Shown here piece by piece: positions 7,923 through 17,113 of a stretch of DNA of 64,000 nucleotides. A program made the translations under genes and the position numbers. Source of the DNA: JAHDCJ01 sp039028895 (GTDB taxonomy: Bacteria > Bacteroidota > Bacteroidia > Chitinophagales > Saprospiraceae). How positions within the stretch are numbered: position 1 is the stretch's first letter; each line of letters starts with the position of its first letter. The DNA lies in the NCBI GenBank assembly GCA_039028895.1, contig JBCCHF010000037.1, forward strand, positions 1 through 64,000, in the 5' to 3' direction. The notes beneath the pieces are model-generated. The model ran no database searches and was not told the origin of the DNA. It saw only the letters and a program-made list of their open reading frames with translations.

Positions 7923-8092
7923 ATTGGTTTCGATCTAACTTTTTTTAATTGTGATTGTTTGATTCCTTATTTGGGTTAGAATTTTAAGATAAATAAGTAT
8001 CTCTAGTTATTTACCTTTCATAACTACAAATACTGGTGCTTTTCCTTAGTATGATGATATTCAGTTAAGTCAATTCCAATGGTTACTTCTAT

Positions 8093-10525
8093 TCATTCTT
8101 CCAACCTAATTATTGCCTGGGCTTCTTCAAGCCCTTCTGCTGAAAATGAAACCACAATATCTCCTGCTTTTTTTCCTGCTTGCAGGATCAACATCGCCTT
8201 GCCGTAAAACAAGTTGACTTCATCAGACTGGAATGGTTTGAACGATTGAGGATTACCATTACCGACACCTGCGATTGTGGCTTTTCCATCTATATTTATC
8301 TTGACTAAATTGTCAGCCAAAGGGGCCAGATTACCGACTTTATCATATGCCTCGACCAAAACAAACGAAAGGTCTTTCCCATCGGCATTAATAGTTTTTC
8401 GGTCTGGCGTAACTTTTAGTTTTACAGGCTCGCCTGCTGTCCTGACGAATTGCTCTCCGATAACTTGGCCATCTTTGTAGGCAACTGCTTTTAATTCTCC
8501 TGGTGAATAGGTTACTTCTTTCCACATTAACCTAAACCGTTCTGTGGAATTTTCAGATTTTGGATCTTTACACTGGGTGCCTAATGATTTTCCGTTAAGG
8601 AATAATTCAGCACAATCCCCATTCGTGTAAACAAAAACAGGGACGTTCTTACCTATCCGGTCTTCCCAGTTCCAGTGCGGTAAAATATGTACTGTCGTTT
8701 CTTCCGGCTTCCAATAGCTTTTATAGAGATAGTAGCGGTCTTTGGGGATACCGCAAAGATCAACAATGCCAAAATAAGAGCTCCTTGAAGCCTCAAGATC
8801 AGTCATCCCGTTTTCATTAGTCCAGGCGTTGTTATAGGGTGTTGGTTCACCGAGGTAATCGAATCCCGTCCAAACGAATTCACCTGCGATATAGGGTTCC
8901 TGCTGTTGCCACATGAAATCATCATCAGCGACTTCGGCCCACCATGGCGCATTCAGATCGTAGGAACTGACTTGTAGTGACTTGGTAAAATCCGTCTTTT
9001 TTTCCGGTAACGGAAACTCATAAAAACCTCTTGTACTGAGCGTTGAAGCCGATTCACTGATGATAACCGATTTATTCGGTTCCATCTGTCTGGCGAGTTC
9101 GTATCGTCTCCCGTAATTCCAGGCGTGGACATCGTAATAATCAAAATGGCGCATCCTGGCGCTCGCTTTATTATCGCAAACCAGGGTATTAGGCCTTGTA
9201 GGATCATACCTTTCCAGGAAATTCAGCATCAGATGGAGCTTGTGAAAACCATTATCAATATTCCATTGCACATCTCCTATTTCATTACCGACACTCCAAA
9301 GAAAATTGGAGGGATTATTCCTGTCGCGCAATACAAAGTTTTTAATATTCCGGTGTGTAAAGCTTTCAAAATCAGTGTCTTCTGTAATCCCGGCTTTCCC
9401 ATCATATTTGTCAAAAACTTCGTTAAACATCAGCAGCCCCATTTCATCACAAAGTTCAAGCAGCTCAGGTGCAGCTGTGTTATGACTATTTCTTATAGCA
9501 TTGCAACCCATTTCCTTCATAATCTCCAGTTGTCTTTCCATGGCGCGTTTATTGAAAGCTCCTCCTAATGGTCCAAGGTCATGGTGGAGGTTGACCCCTT
9601 TTAGCTGCACCCGTCTGTTATTGAGATAAAACCCATCATTTGCAGTGAACCGGATAGATCTGATCCCAAATCTCGTGGTATAAGTATCTACCACTTCTTC
9701 TTCCCGGGTAATTGTAGTTACTGCCGAATAAAGGTGTGGATCATTAATATCCCACAATCTTGGTTCAGAAACCGTTATGGTTGATTCAAACCGATGCTGT
9801 TTGCCTTGAGCTATCCGGCCTTTTTGACTTGACTTTCCAACCTCTCTGCCCTTGCTATCGTAGATCGCGTGAGCAACAGAAATTTCTGAATCAATATTCG
9901 AAAAGTTGTTAACCATAGCCGCAATCCTGACATCAGCAAAATGAGGTTTGATGATGGGTGTCGTAATATAAGTGCCCCAGATTTCAGTATGTACAGGATC
10001 GACCGCAAGTAATTGTACCTTTCGGTAAATGCCGGCACCGGGGTACCATCGGCTATCGTGCGGTCGGGTATCGGCATGTACAACGAGCATGTTGTCCTCC
10101 CCCGTCTTTAAAAGGTCGGTTACATCGAGATAAAAGGAATTATAACCATAATCCCATTCACCGGCCAAGGTGCCATTGAGGTATACCTTTGGGAATGCCA
10201 TAACCCCGTCAAAAAGTAAGTAAAAATGTTTTCCCTCCAATTCGGAGGAGACGTCAATATTTTTGCGGTACCAGCCTTCTCCTTTCCAGGGCAATTTGCC
10301 CGTGTTACCATCCCCATCCTTAACAAACGGACCGCTGATTGCCCAGTCGTGTGGCACAGTCACATCTTCCCAATCATTATCATTGTACTCAATCTGGAAA
10401 GCGTTTTCGTGGTGCCCTTTTTGGAATTTCCATCCTTCACTTAATTCTTTTGTAAACCGGGATTGACCAAAAGCGGAGTTTGAAATAAGAATCAGTATTA
10501 GGGCGTTTAGCGTAAAAGTCCTCAT
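8093..10525 (-). CDS. Glycoside hydrolase family 2 beta-galactosidase, exported
   Basis: This 810-residue enzyme has a signal peptide (residues 1-20, cut near AFGQ). It has the GH2 order: jelly-roll sugar-binding domain (25-185), Ig-like domain (190-290), TIM barrel (295-600), then two beta domains (DUF4982-type and Big/GH2 domain 5-like). The acid/base Glu is E415 in SVGNEIGD. The likely nucleophile is E491 in SESASTLSTRG. NAIRNSHN (342-349) and FVWTGFDYLGEP are conserved GH2 elements. It should hydrolyse beta-galactosides or related beta-glycosides in the periplasm; the exact sugar cannot be read from sequence. It is divergent from the trehalase gene 124 bases away, which suggests a shared promoter region for sugar use. 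Confidence 0.9.
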   Translation of the reverse strand: MRTFTLNALILILISNSAFGQSRFTKELSEGWKFQKGHHENAFQIEYNDNDWEDVTVPHDWAISGPFVKDGDGNTGKLPWKGEGWYRKNIDVSSELEGKHFYLLFDGVMAFPKVYLNGTLAGEWDYGYNSFYLDVTDLLKTGEDNMLVVHADTRPHDSRWYPGAGIYRKVQLLAVDPVHTEIWGTYITTPIIKPHFADVRIAAMVNNFSNIDSEISVAHAIYDSKGREVGKSSQKGRIAQGKQHRFESTITVSEPRLWDINDPHLYSAVTTITREEEVVDTYTTRFGIRSIRFTANDGFYLNNRRVQLKGVNLHHDLGPLGGAFNKRAMERQLEIMKEMGCNAIRNSHNTAAPELLELCDEMGLLMFNEVFDKYDGKAGITEDTDFESFTHRNIKNFVLRDRNNPSNFLWSVGNEIGDVQWNIDNGFHKLHLMLNFLERYDPTRPNTLVCDNKASARMRHFDYYDVHAWNYGRRYELARQMEPNKSVIISESASTLSTRGFYEFPLPEKKTDFTKSLQVSSYDLNAPWWAEVADDDFMWQQQEPYIAGEFVWTGFDYLGEPTPYNNAWTNENGMTDLEASRSSYFGIVDLCGIPKDRYYLYKSYWKPEETTVHILPHWNWEDRIGKNVPVFVYTNGDCAELFLNGKSLGTQCKDPKSENSTERFRLMWKEVTYSPGELKAVAYKDGQVIGEQFVRTAGEPVKLKVTPDRKTINADGKDLSFVLVEAYDKVGNLAPLADNLVKINIDGKATIAGVGNGNPQSFKPFQSDEVNLFYGKAMLILQAGKKAGDIVVSFSAEGLEEAQAIIRLEE

Positions 10526-10648
10526 ATTATTTTAGGTATCATTTTATATAAGCCAAAATCAAAGATAAACTTTGATTTTTGTAGTGTATTTTTTCCTTCA
10601 TATACTCATTCCCAAGATTCCCATATCTTTAGACAAAGAACACCTGAA

Positions 10649-12247
10649 ATGTCCAAAATTACCTTATTGTCAATTACCCTGCTTTTAATCTTGACGGCCT
10701 GCAATACAACCACTAGCGAAATGCCTGTTCAGCAACCCTCAACACCATATTTTCCTGAAAAGGCATTAGGCGAGCTATTTCACGATGTCCAAACAGGTGG
10801 TATTTTTCCCGACTATAAGACCTTTGTCGATTGTAACCCCAAAAGCAATCCGGCAGAGATCGCCAAAAACTATCTTTCTGAAAAGGAAAAAGCGGGTTTT
10901 GACTTAAAGACTTTTGTACTCAATAATTTCGAATTACCACCAGCTATCCAGTTAGATGCCGTCGAGGTAAAAGCGGATATGATCCATCATTTGAAGACGC
11001 ACTGGCCTTACCTGACTCGGACATCAGGAGAAGCAAGCGGGCATACCACCCTGGTCAGTCTCCCCCACCCTTTCGTGGTGCCCGGTGGCCGCTTTCGCGA
11101 AATGTTTTATTGGGATAGCTATTTCACAATTCTCGGTTTACTGGAAAGTGATGAAAACGAACTGGCGCTTGGCATGATCCGAAACTTCGCTTTCCTTATT
11201 GAAGAATACGGCTATATCCCAAATGGCAACCGCACCTATTTCCTGTCCAGGTCGCAACCGCCATTCTTTGCAGAAATGCTCAGGGCATACGCTGATAAAC
11301 ATGGCCTGGATACAATTAAAGAATTTCTCGGACCATTAGAAACAGAATATGGCTTTTGGGTTAAAGAAAAGTCAATGGTCAATGCAGCAGAACCCGTTTA
11401 TGGCCATTCAGTGTGGTTTGAAGCCGGATTTCTCAATAGGTATTACGGCAATTTTGATTATCCAAGGCCTGAAGGGCACGGCAAGGAATACCGATGGGCA
11501 CAAGCGCTTCCTGAAGCCGATCGACCACAGTACCATCGCCATTTGAGAGCAGCATGTGAATCGGGATGGGATTTCAGCAGCCGATGGTTTGCTGATCATA
11601 CGACTAAGGTGACAACACATACAGAGAATATTGTCCCGGTTTGCCTAAATAGCTTGCTATACAATGCAGAATCATTTCTGGCAGACGCCTATCAATTCCA
11701 TGAATCAGTAGATAAAGCCAAAACTTTTCAGAAAGCAGCCCAATCTCGCGCCTCATTATTGCAACAGGTGTGCTGGTCTGAGGAACAGGGTCTTTTTCTC
11801 GATTATGTTTTTACGGATGGAAAACAATCTCCAGTATTGTCCTTAGCGACTGTTTATCCACTCTATTTTGGGTTAGCTACACAGGAGCAAGCCGATGCAG
11901 TGGCCCAAGGAATTAGCTCGAAATTCCTTCATGATGGCGGAGTAGTAACCACTTTGAACAAAACCGGCGAGCAATGGGATTATCCCAACGGCTGGGCGCC
12001 ATTGCAGTGGTTAACAGTAAAAGGGTTAGCGCGGTACGGTCATGAAGACCTGGCCATAGAGGTTGCAGATAGATGGTTAAACCTCAATGAAAAAGTATTC
12101 AAATCAGACCAAAAGATGATGGAAAAATACAATGTAGTAGATACCACGCTAGCTGCCGGAGGCGGAGAATACCCCAACCAGGACGGGTTTGGCTGGACCA
12201 ATGGAGTGGCGTTGGCGCTTCATGCAATGTTGGCGGATAAAAACTAG
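10649..12247 (+). CDS. treA: Trehalase (GH37), lipoprotein
   Basis: This 532-residue enzyme hydrolyses trehalose to two glucose molecules. Both GH37 signatures are present: PGGRFREMFYWDSY (145-158) and QWDYPNGWAP near residue 440. SRSQPPFF and the GGGEYPNQDGFGWTNG end block are also typical. The N-terminus is a lipoprotein signal with Cys18 (LTAC), so it should be lipid-anchored, in the periplasm or at the outer membrane. Its length fits periplasmic TreA (about 530-565). It is divergent from the GH2 beta-galactosidase. Confidence 0.95.
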   Translation: MSKITLLSITLLLILTACNTTTSEMPVQQPSTPYFPEKALGELFHDVQTGGIFPDYKTFVDCNPKSNPAEIAKNYLSEKEKAGFDLKTFVLNNFELPPAIQLDAVEVKADMIHHLKTHWPYLTRTSGEASGHTTLVSLPHPFVVPGGRFREMFYWDSYFTILGLLESDENELALGMIRNFAFLIEEYGYIPNGNRTYFLSRSQPPFFAEMLRAYADKHGLDTIKEFLGPLETEYGFWVKEKSMVNAAEPVYGHSVWFEAGFLNRYYGNFDYPRPEGHGKEYRWAQALPEADRPQYHRHLRAACESGWDFSSRWFADHTTKVTTHTENIVPVCLNSLLYNAESFLADAYQFHESVDKAKTFQKAAQSRASLLQQVCWSEEQGLFLDYVFTDGKQSPVLSLATVYPLYFGLATQEQADAVAQGISSKFLHDGGVVTTLNKTGEQWDYPNGWAPLQWLTVKGLARYGHEDLAIEVADRWLNLNEKVFKSDQKMMEKYNVVDTTLAAGGGEYPNQDGFGWTNGVALALHAMLADKN

Positions 12248-12373
12248 ATTTCGAAATACTCTTCCCCTTGTGGTCATCCTTTTATCCAAAAAGGAAGGTC
12301 GTCTATCCATTTTCTTGTGGCATTAGCCTTCATTTTGATAATTTCCGTCATCATTCATTAAAACTGATCTCTC

Positions 12374-14182
12374 ATGAAACGAACCGTCTATCTACTTTTT
12401 GTCGTTTTATTCCTTGCTTCAGCCTGTAATTCTCCCAAAAAAGTTACTACGGCAACCAATCCGATCTTCAATCAGCCACAACCTGAAACGAAAGAACCTA
12501 CGCAACTTCCCCAAAAGCCTGCACAGCTTCCAGATGAACTTGTTGACAACATTAACAAACGAATAGAAAATGGAGCTAATGTCGGTATCGCGATTGGCAT
12601 CATTGATGAAAATGGAAAACAGTACCATAATTTTGGCCATAAATCCCTTGCCGGAAATGATCCTGTCGATGAGCATTCGATCTTTGAGATTGGTTCCATC
12701 TCCAAAACTTTTACCACGATAATACTGGCACAAATGGTGCTTGAAGGCAAACTGGCTCTGGATGACCCCGTCCAGAAGCATTTGCCGAATGAGGTCACTA
12801 TCCCAAAATACGAAGGGGATGAAATTACCTTGATGCATATGGCCACCCACTCCTCATCTATGCCAAGGATGCCTTCTAACTTTGCCCCGAAAGACCCACT
12901 TAATCCTTATGCTGACTATACTGTTCAGCAGATGTATGAATTCCTGAATGGGCTTGAGCTTACCCGTAAGATCGGTTCTCAATATGAATACTCCAATCTT
13001 GCTATGGGACTTTTGGGCCATGTGTTAGAACTAAAAGACGATACAGATTTCGAAACGATGTTGAAGAATCGCATTCTAGATCCATTGAATATGCATGAAA
13101 CCGGTATTGTATTCACTGATCATATGATGAAAAATTTGGCAAAACCCCATAACCAGGGGATGGAAGTTTCTAACTGGGATCTCCCTGCAATGGCTGGCGC
13201 TGGTGCTATTCGCTCTTCTGCAGCAGATATGCTCAATTATCTCGAAGCCAATATGGGTAAAAGCAAATCGAGCCTCTACGATGCCATGAAACTATCGCAC
13301 AAAGTCCACTATGCACCTGGCAGAAGTTTTGAAGTTGGCCTGGGCTGGCATCTCCGTCAACTCGAAGATGGTTCCAAGATTATCGCGCATAGTGGTGGCA
13401 CTGGCGGCTATAGAACATTTGCAGCATTTTCGGAGGATGGTAAAAAAGGTGTCCTTGTTTTTGCAAATTCAACAGCTGACCCGAGTGATATCGGTCTTTA
13501 TTTATTTGATCCTAACACAAACTTGGCGACTCACAATCCATCCATTAATATTCCCATAAGAGAAACACTTTCCTCAAAAGGTATAGATGCCGCCGTCGCT
13601 CAATATCATAATCTGAAAGAAAATAACGCTGACGAATACGATTTCAGCGAAGGTGAACTCAACAACTTGGGTTATGAATTCCTGCAAAGGGGCAAAATTG
13701 ATATCGCACTTGCCCTTTTCACCCTGAATACAGAAGCATATCCTGAAGCATTCAATACCTGGGATAGCCTGGCGGAAGGCCATATGGAGAATGGCGACAA
13801 TGAAAAAGCCATTCAATACTACAAAAAATCTCTTGAGCTAAATCCGGGTAACCAGAATGGTATCGACATGTTGAAGAAAATCGGATACGACATCTCAGAA
13901 TTCGAGGAGTCCGTCGAAGTAGCGGACGAAATTCTGCAATCTTATGTTGGGAAATATGAAATAGCCCCATCCTTTTTTATAGAAATCACCCATAACGATG
14001 GCACCTTTATGGGGCAAGCCACAGGACAACCTGCTTTTGAGCTCTTCCCCAAGTCGGATACCGAATTTTACCTCAAAGTAGTTGAAGCAAGGATTGTTTT
14101 CAGCCAAAATGATGGAGGCCATGTAGAAAGCCTGACCCTTTTCCAGAATGGCGCAGAAATGCCTGGCAAAAAAGTAGAATAG
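12374..14182 (+). CDS. Beta-lactamase-family serine hydrolase lipoprotein with TPR
   Basis: This 602-residue protein has lipobox Cys18 (LASAC) and a class C beta-lactamase/DD-peptidase-type domain at about residues 55-380. The catalytic Ser-x-x-Lys is S108-I-S-K111. The Tyr-x-Asn equivalent is YSN in YEYSNLAMG, and HSGGTGG stands in for the KTG box. A TPR-like stretch (about 415-500, YKKSLELNPGN) and a small beta domain follow. Such proteins are peptidases or esterases of the envelope; true beta-lactamase activity is not implied. A paralogue of the catalytic domain is encoded at 56290. It is probably transcribed alone. Confidence 0.85.
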   Translation: MKRTVYLLFVVLFLASACNSPKKVTTATNPIFNQPQPETKEPTQLPQKPAQLPDELVDNINKRIENGANVGIAIGIIDENGKQYHNFGHKSLAGNDPVDEHSIFEIGSISKTFTTIILAQMVLEGKLALDDPVQKHLPNEVTIPKYEGDEITLMHMATHSSSMPRMPSNFAPKDPLNPYADYTVQQMYEFLNGLELTRKIGSQYEYSNLAMGLLGHVLELKDDTDFETMLKNRILDPLNMHETGIVFTDHMMKNLAKPHNQGMEVSNWDLPAMAGAGAIRSSAADMLNYLEANMGKSKSSLYDAMKLSHKVHYAPGRSFEVGLGWHLRQLEDGSKIIAHSGGTGGYRTFAAFSEDGKKGVLVFANSTADPSDIGLYLFDPNTNLATHNPSINIPIRETLSSKGIDAAVAQYHNLKENNADEYDFSEGELNNLGYEFLQRGKIDIALALFTLNTEAYPEAFNTWDSLAEGHMENGDNEKAIQYYKKSLELNPGNQNGIDMLKKIGYDISEFEESVEVADEILQSYVGKYEIAPSFFIEITHNDGTFMGQATGQPAFELFPKSDTEFYLKVVEARIVFSQNDGGHVESLTLFQNGAEMPGKKVE

Positions 14183-14270
14183 GATTAAAATCGAGCAATC
14201 TCTTTAAAATCCAATGCAAGCATCGTAAATTGTGTGTGGCAATTAATTCTTCACCAAATTTTATTTTGCG

Positions 14271-16079
14271 ATGTCAGATTATATGAACATGGAAACCCTT
14301 CGTTTCCAGTTAAATGAGGTGCACGACCTTGAAAACCTGCTTTCTTATGAGCGGTTTCAGGATTACGATACAGACAGCATCAACATGATTCTTGATGCCC
14401 TAAAAGATTTTTGTGACCAGGAAATGTTCCCTGTGTTCAGGGAAATGGATGAAAATCCAGCACATTACAAGGATGGTGGAGTTGTGGTACATCCGGCAGT
14501 TGAAACGCTGATGAACAAATCCAGTGAGCTCGGATTACTCGGTTCGACCTTTGACTATGATGACGGCGGGCTTCAAATGCCTTCGTTGGTTTCTTCTGCT
14601 CAATACTTTATTCTTGATGCCTGCAATAACCATGTAGGGGGTTATCCCGGACTTACAGCCGGAGCAGCTCACCTGATCGTTGAATTTGGCAATGAAGAAC
14701 TGAATAACATATGGGTGCCTAAAATGCTTGAAGGTAAATGGGGCGGAACCATGTGTCTTACAGAACCCCAGGCTGGCAGTTCGTTATCAGATATCACAAC
14801 TACTGCGTATCCACAGGAAGATGGCTCATACAAGATCAAAGGCCAGAAGATATTTATCTCAGGTGGCGATCATCAGTTTGCTGAAAACTTCGTTCATCTT
14901 GTCCTTGCAAGAATTGAAGGGGCTCCTGCGGGCACCAAAGGAATTTCTCTTTTTGTCGTTCCACAAAAGCGGATTACGGCAGATGGCGGCCTTGAGTCAA
15001 ACGACTTGATCACTGCCGGTGATTTCCAGAAAATGGGACAAAGAGGTTATTGCACGACACACCTTGTATTTGGTGAAAATGATGACTGCCAGGGCTGGTT
15101 AGTCGGTACCCCTCACCAGGGACTTCGCTATATGTTCCAGATGATGAATGGGGCCCGTATTTCAGTAGGCCGTGGAGCTGCAGCTATTGCTTGCGCCGCC
15201 TATCACGCCTCATTACAATATGCCAACGAGCGCCCACAGGGTCGTAAATTGGGAAGTTCCGGAAAGAAAGATGTTGCAGCAGGTCAAACGTTGATCATCA
15301 ACCACCCGGATGTCCGTCGCATGTTATTATTGCAAAAAGCAATTTATGAGGGCAGCCTCAGTCTTGTATTCCAATCTTCGCTTTATCATGACCTTGAGCA
15401 GGTTACAGAAGGGGAAGAAAAAGAAAAATATCACCTGTTGCTCGAACTGTTGACACCGATTGCAAAAACTTATCCTTCCGAAATGGGGATGGTTTCGATT
15501 TCAAATGGTGTACAAATTCTTGGTGGTTATGGATTCTGTTCAGAATTTGTGCTTCAGCAACTATTGCGCGACATTCGCATCTTCCCGCTTTATGAAGGCA
15601 CTACCGGTATCCAATCATTGGATCTCCTTGGCCGAAAAATTACGATGCATGGTGGAAAAGCATTGGCATTAATTGCTGCCGAAACCCAGCAAGCCATCCA
15701 GGATGCCATGACTTTTGATGAACTTAAACCATATGCCAGTCAACTTGCTGACAAGCTTGGGCTTTCTCAAAAGGTAATTACACATCTCGTTGGATTTGCC
15801 AAAGATGGAGAGTATGAAAAATTCCTTGCGGATGCTACTATTTTCATGGAATTCTTTGGCAACATTGTTATTGCGTGGCAGTGGCTGAAGATGGCCACAG
15901 CAGCCAAGAAAGCTATGGTTACCGGAGATATGACTTACTCTGTAGATTTTTATGAATCCAAGGTCCACACCATGAAATTTTTCTTCAAATATGAGCTGAC
16001 TAAAACGGTGGGACTGGCTGAAATCTTGATGAAAGATGAAGTACTTACCGTGCAACATGGCAAGGAGATGATCGTGTAA
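14271..16079 (+). CDS. Acyl-CoA dehydrogenase, about 600-residue type
   Basis: This flavoenzyme introduces the alpha-beta double bond into acyl-CoA in beta-oxidation. It has N-terminal helical, middle beta (GTMCLTEPQAGSSLSDI, GQKIFISGGDH) and C-terminal helical domains. The catalytic Glu lies in YEGTTGIQSLDLLGRK. The extra C-terminal domain of about 130 residues is typical of the 590-600-residue FadE-like class common in Bacteroidota and Proteobacteria. It is a single gene and ends at a terminator shared with the convergent gasdermin-like gene. A second, shorter acyl-CoA dehydrogenase is at 27985. Confidence 0.92.
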   Translation: MSDYMNMETLRFQLNEVHDLENLLSYERFQDYDTDSINMILDALKDFCDQEMFPVFREMDENPAHYKDGGVVVHPAVETLMNKSSELGLLGSTFDYDDGGLQMPSLVSSAQYFILDACNNHVGGYPGLTAGAAHLIVEFGNEELNNIWVPKMLEGKWGGTMCLTEPQAGSSLSDITTTAYPQEDGSYKIKGQKIFISGGDHQFAENFVHLVLARIEGAPAGTKGISLFVVPQKRITADGGLESNDLITAGDFQKMGQRGYCTTHLVFGENDDCQGWLVGTPHQGLRYMFQMMNGARISVGRGAAAIACAAYHASLQYANERPQGRKLGSSGKKDVAAGQTLIINHPDVRRMLLLQKAIYEGSLSLVFQSSLYHDLEQVTEGEEKEKYHLLLELLTPIAKTYPSEMGMVSISNGVQILGGYGFCSEFVLQQLLRDIRIFPLYEGTTGIQSLDLLGRKITMHGGKALALIAAETQQAIQDAMTFDELKPYASQLADKLGLSQKVITHLVGFAKDGEYEKFLADATIFMEFFGNIVIAWQWLKMATAAKKAMVTGDMTYSVDFYESKVHTMKFFFKYELTKTVGLAEILMKDEVLTVQHGKEMIV

Positions 16080-16110
16080 TCTGACTATTTTTCACCTTTC
16101 GGAAAATATA

Positions 16111-16149
16111 AAGCGATAAATGATACCTGATCATTTATCGCTTTTATTA
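16111..16149. terminator. Convergent terminator
   Basis: A perfect 13-bp stem (AAGCGATAAATGA at 16111-16123 with TCATTTATCGCTT at 16131-16143) is followed by TTATTAA. It sits between the acyl-CoA dehydrogenase (plus) and the gasdermin-like gene (minus) and can serve both. Confidence 0.8.
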
Positions 16150-16183
16150 ACCCGGAACCTGGAATAACTGGTTTTAATTATCC

Positions 16184-17032
16184 CTATTCCGCATCATCAA
16201 ACTCCATTAACGCCGGCACTGATGCATGCATCAGGCTGATCTCCTTTGGTTGAGAGGGGCCGGGTACCATTTCGTCAGAGCCAACTGATTTGGGTACTGG
16301 GGGGTTGATAATCTCACCAAGGAAAGCCCTTTTGGCTTCATCAACGGTCAGTTCGATACAAGAAAATGCGAAAGTTAACGGTTCTGGGCCTTCGAAAACC
16401 AGGTTTTTAGTGTTTGAGCTTTGTGTCTTCAAGTCAATATCTGTGGCTTTAAGCTTGCCTTTCAGCGCTTCAACATTAACATCAACTTCTTTTGAACCAC
16501 TTCCTTTTAAAGTAAACGAGATCTTTTTTCCAACAAGGATATTGGTAATCACCAATAACTCAAACTTTTCTTTTTTCCGTGTAAAAAGATGGGCTGCCGG
16601 ATGTGAGTCATCCAGTGTCTTGCCGTGAAGCAATTGCCCAATAGCTGTAGGAGCAACGGCAATCTTTTTCAGATCTTCTATGGAAATCGAAATCTCCTCA
16701 ACACCATTCATGGTGGATGAAAGATCTCCACCCGGAAACCCGAATCCTTTAAGCATTTGGCTCATTAAGCCAAGTCCAAATTTCAGGTTGATATCATTAC
16801 TTTTTACCAATGCCAAATCAGGTAATGGCGATTCGGTGATTTCCGGATCAGAATCGATACCGAGCAAGGGTTTTATCGGTCCGTATCGCATTGATTTTCG
16901 CCCTCTGTGAGCGATTATGTCCAAAACCTTTGTTGTACTGTCAGGAATCCTGAGTGGTGTTGCGTTATATGTATCACGCAGCATTTTCAACAAGGGGTCT
17001 TCCTTTGGACATTTAAAACTGAAAAAAGCCAT
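16184..17032 (-). CDS. Bacterial gasdermin-like pore-forming protein
   Basis: This is a 282-residue protein if started at ATG 17032. The upstream ATG at 17068 lies in an inverted repeat and would add 12 repeat-encoded residues. Bacterial gasdermins are held inactive by a short C-terminal segment. Once a neighbouring protease removes it, they form large inner-membrane pores and kill the infected cell. The family layout is visible. There is an N-terminal Cys (C8 in FSFKCPK), the palmitoylated position in known members. The linker P..DLALV, INLKFGLGLMSQMLKGFG, KKISFTLKG, a VDVNVEALKGKLKATD strand and NLVFEGPEPLTFAFSCIEL follow in the usual order. A loose tail ends in LMHASVPALMEF, the expected autoinhibitory part. 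It lies directly downstream of a caspase-like protease, the hallmark arrangement. The assignment rests on remembered family sequences. Confidence 0.8.
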   Translation of the reverse strand: MAFFSFKCPKEDPLLKMLRDTYNATPLRIPDSTTKVLDIIAHRGRKSMRYGPIKPLLGIDSDPEITESPLPDLALVKSNDINLKFGLGLMSQMLKGFGFPGGDLSSTMNGVEEISISIEDLKKIAVAPTAIGQLLHGKTLDDSHPAAHLFTRKKEKFELLVITNILVGKKISFTLKGSGSKEVDVNVEALKGKLKATDIDLKTQSSNTKNLVFEGPEPLTFAFSCIELTVDEAKRAFLGEIINPPVPKSVGSDEMVPGPSQPKEISLMHASVPALMEFDDAE

Positions 17033-17060
17033 ATTGATTTTTTTTGGTTGACGGTTTATG

Positions 17061-17107
17061 GTTGACACCTGATGGCTGCCGTCAACTTTCAGCCATCAAC
17101 TGTCAAC
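17061..17107. repeat. Inverted repeat between protease and gasdermin-like genes
   Basis: GTTGACA (17061-17067) and TGATGGCTG (17070-17078) pair with CAGCCATCA (17090-17098) and TGTCAAC (17101-17107). This gives a 16-bp stem with a small internal loop and an 11-base apical loop. More GTTGAC-type units lie to its left (from about 17047). There is no T-run, so it is not an ordinary terminator. It could tune how much pore-former is made relative to the protease, or be an intergenic palindromic repeat family. Confidence 0.7.
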
Positions 17108-17113
17108 ATTTTG

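Noticed and set aside
9125..9568. 147-codon plus-strand frame inside the beta-galactosidase gene
   Set aside because: It is a shadow of the GH2 gene, which has clear catalytic motifs on the other strand.
17033..17068. Upstream start for the gasdermin-like gene
   Set aside because: The extra 12 codons are encoded by the inverted-repeat region, and the N-terminal Cys is placed as in known members only with the 17032 start.
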